From NCBI GenBank assembly GCA_021839785.1, contig JAKCAB010000366.1, forward strand, positions 1 to 6,284: DNA of 6,284 bases, given 5' to 3'. The DNA is from a bacterium (GTDB taxonomy: Bacteria > Verrucomicrobiota > Verrucomicrobiae > Limisphaerales > J093). A model generated the notes under the pieces. It did not search any database. It saw nothing but the letters and a program-made list of their open reading frames with translations, and was not told the origin of the DNA. Positions 5,822-6,284 of the stretch are shown one piece after another (the stretch's first letter is position 1; every line of letters begins with the position of its first letter). The position numbers were made by a program, and so were the translations under genes.

Positions 5822-6284
5822 TCAAGGACTCTTGGGCCGCACGTCGAGACAGACGAGGTCGCCGCGCGCGTTGCGGCAATAGATCAGCCGGTTGGCCAGC
5901 ACCGGCATGGTCCAGCACTTGCCGCCGAGGACCTGTGCGCGGGAGATCGGTTTGAAGCCGGCGGGGCTGGCGTCGGCCACGATCAGTTCGCCGTTGCCGG
6001 TGAGCACAATCAACTTGCCGCCCGCTGCCGTGAGGCCGCCGTTGGGGAGATTCGCCTCGGTCCATTTCACCTGGCCGGTGGCGAAATCGACGCACTTGAG
6101 TTCGTTGCCTTTGGTGGCGTCGCCGTGAAAGCCGTACAGGTAGCCTTTCACCAAAACCGGCGTGCTGATGTGCTGCCAGAAATCCTTGCACTGCCAGACC
6201 TGCTGGGGCTCGGGCGTGCTCAGGTCGAACAAGGTGCCCGGCTGGCCGAAGGACGAAACGTACAAAAGATTCCGGCGCACCACG
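5822..6284 (-). CDS. PQQ-like beta-propeller repeat protein, C-terminal part (5' end beyond window)
   Basis: The last 153 or so residues of a larger protein are visible, ending at TGA 5824-5822. The sequence is all short strands with propeller-blade signatures: DFATGQVKW (about residues 66-74 of the visible part) is the D-x-x-T-G-x-x-x-W motif of PQQ-type/BamB-like blades, and GGKLIVLTGNGELIVAD and NRLIYCRNARGDLVCLD are the paired strands of two further blades. The reading frame runs out of the right edge, so a GTG at 6283 should not be taken as the start. Such proteins are usually exported and either bind a quinone cofactor in alcohol dehydrogenases or act as scaffolds; the end with no catalytic or haem motif favours a stand-alone propeller. 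It ends 94 bp before the preferred start of the dehydrogenase gene (25 bp before the alternative one), so co-transcription is possible. Confidence 0.85.
   Translation of the reverse strand, partial: VVRRNLLYVSSFGQPGTLFDLSTPEPQQVWQCKDFWQHISTPVLVKGYLYGFHGDATKGNELKCVDFATGQVKWTEANLPNGGLTAAGGKLIVLTGNGELIVADASPAGFKPISRAQVLGGKCWTMPVLANRLIYCRNARGDLVCLDVRPKSP

Noticed and set aside
4987..5955. 322-codon plus-strand open frame
   Set aside because: Antisense to the SDR gene and the propeller gene end, Arg/Gly-rich, no domain.

Overview
The window is GC-rich and densely coding. It holds five protein-coding genes, two of them cut by the window edges, and no RNA genes, insertion sequences, integrases or CRISPR repeats that I can recognise. 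The gene content suggests an environmental bacterium of the Verrucomicrobiota/Planctomycetota type: a large exported protein with a carboxypeptidase-regulatory-like fold, a PQQ-type beta-propeller, an exported nitrilase-superfamily enzyme with a front sugar-binding-like domain, and few clear Shine-Dalgarno sites. This is inferred from style and domain content, not from a phylogenetic marker.

Layout, left to right. (1) Minus strand, 2004 down to the left edge: the first 668 residues of a secreted multidomain protein. Its start region is odd, with a well-spaced GGAGG site serving an in-frame ATG 18 codons further upstream, cut off from the gene by one TAG. (2) Minus strand, 3475-2135: a predicted exported carbon-nitrogen hydrolase with an N-terminal jelly-roll-like domain and an intact Glu/Lys/Cys triad. 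(3) A 105-bp divergent intergenic region. (4) Plus strand, 3581-4903: a homologue of the nickel-pincer lactate racemase LarA, with the catalytic and metal/cofactor residues apparently conserved but the substrate unknown. (5) Minus strand, 5727-4900: a classical short-chain dehydrogenase/reductase, convergent with the LarA homologue and overlapping it by 4 bp at the stop codons. (6) Minus strand, right edge to 5822: the C-terminal part of a PQQ-like beta-propeller protein.

How they may work together. The nitrilase gene and the large secreted protein lie in the same direction 130 bp apart and could be co-transcribed; both products should leave the cytoplasm. The LarA homologue (alpha-hydroxyacid racemase/epimerase family) and the SDR (NAD(P)-dependent alcohol/ketone oxidoreductase) could act on the same hydroxyacid or sugar-acid substrate, but they are on opposite strands, so this rests on proximity alone. 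The propeller gene ends 25-94 bp before the SDR start and could be transcribed with it.

I found no convincing new multi-gene system such as defence, mobile or biosynthetic machinery. The points most worth a second look are the LarA homologue of unassigned substrate, the exported domain-fused nitrilase, and the interrupted start of the large secreted protein.
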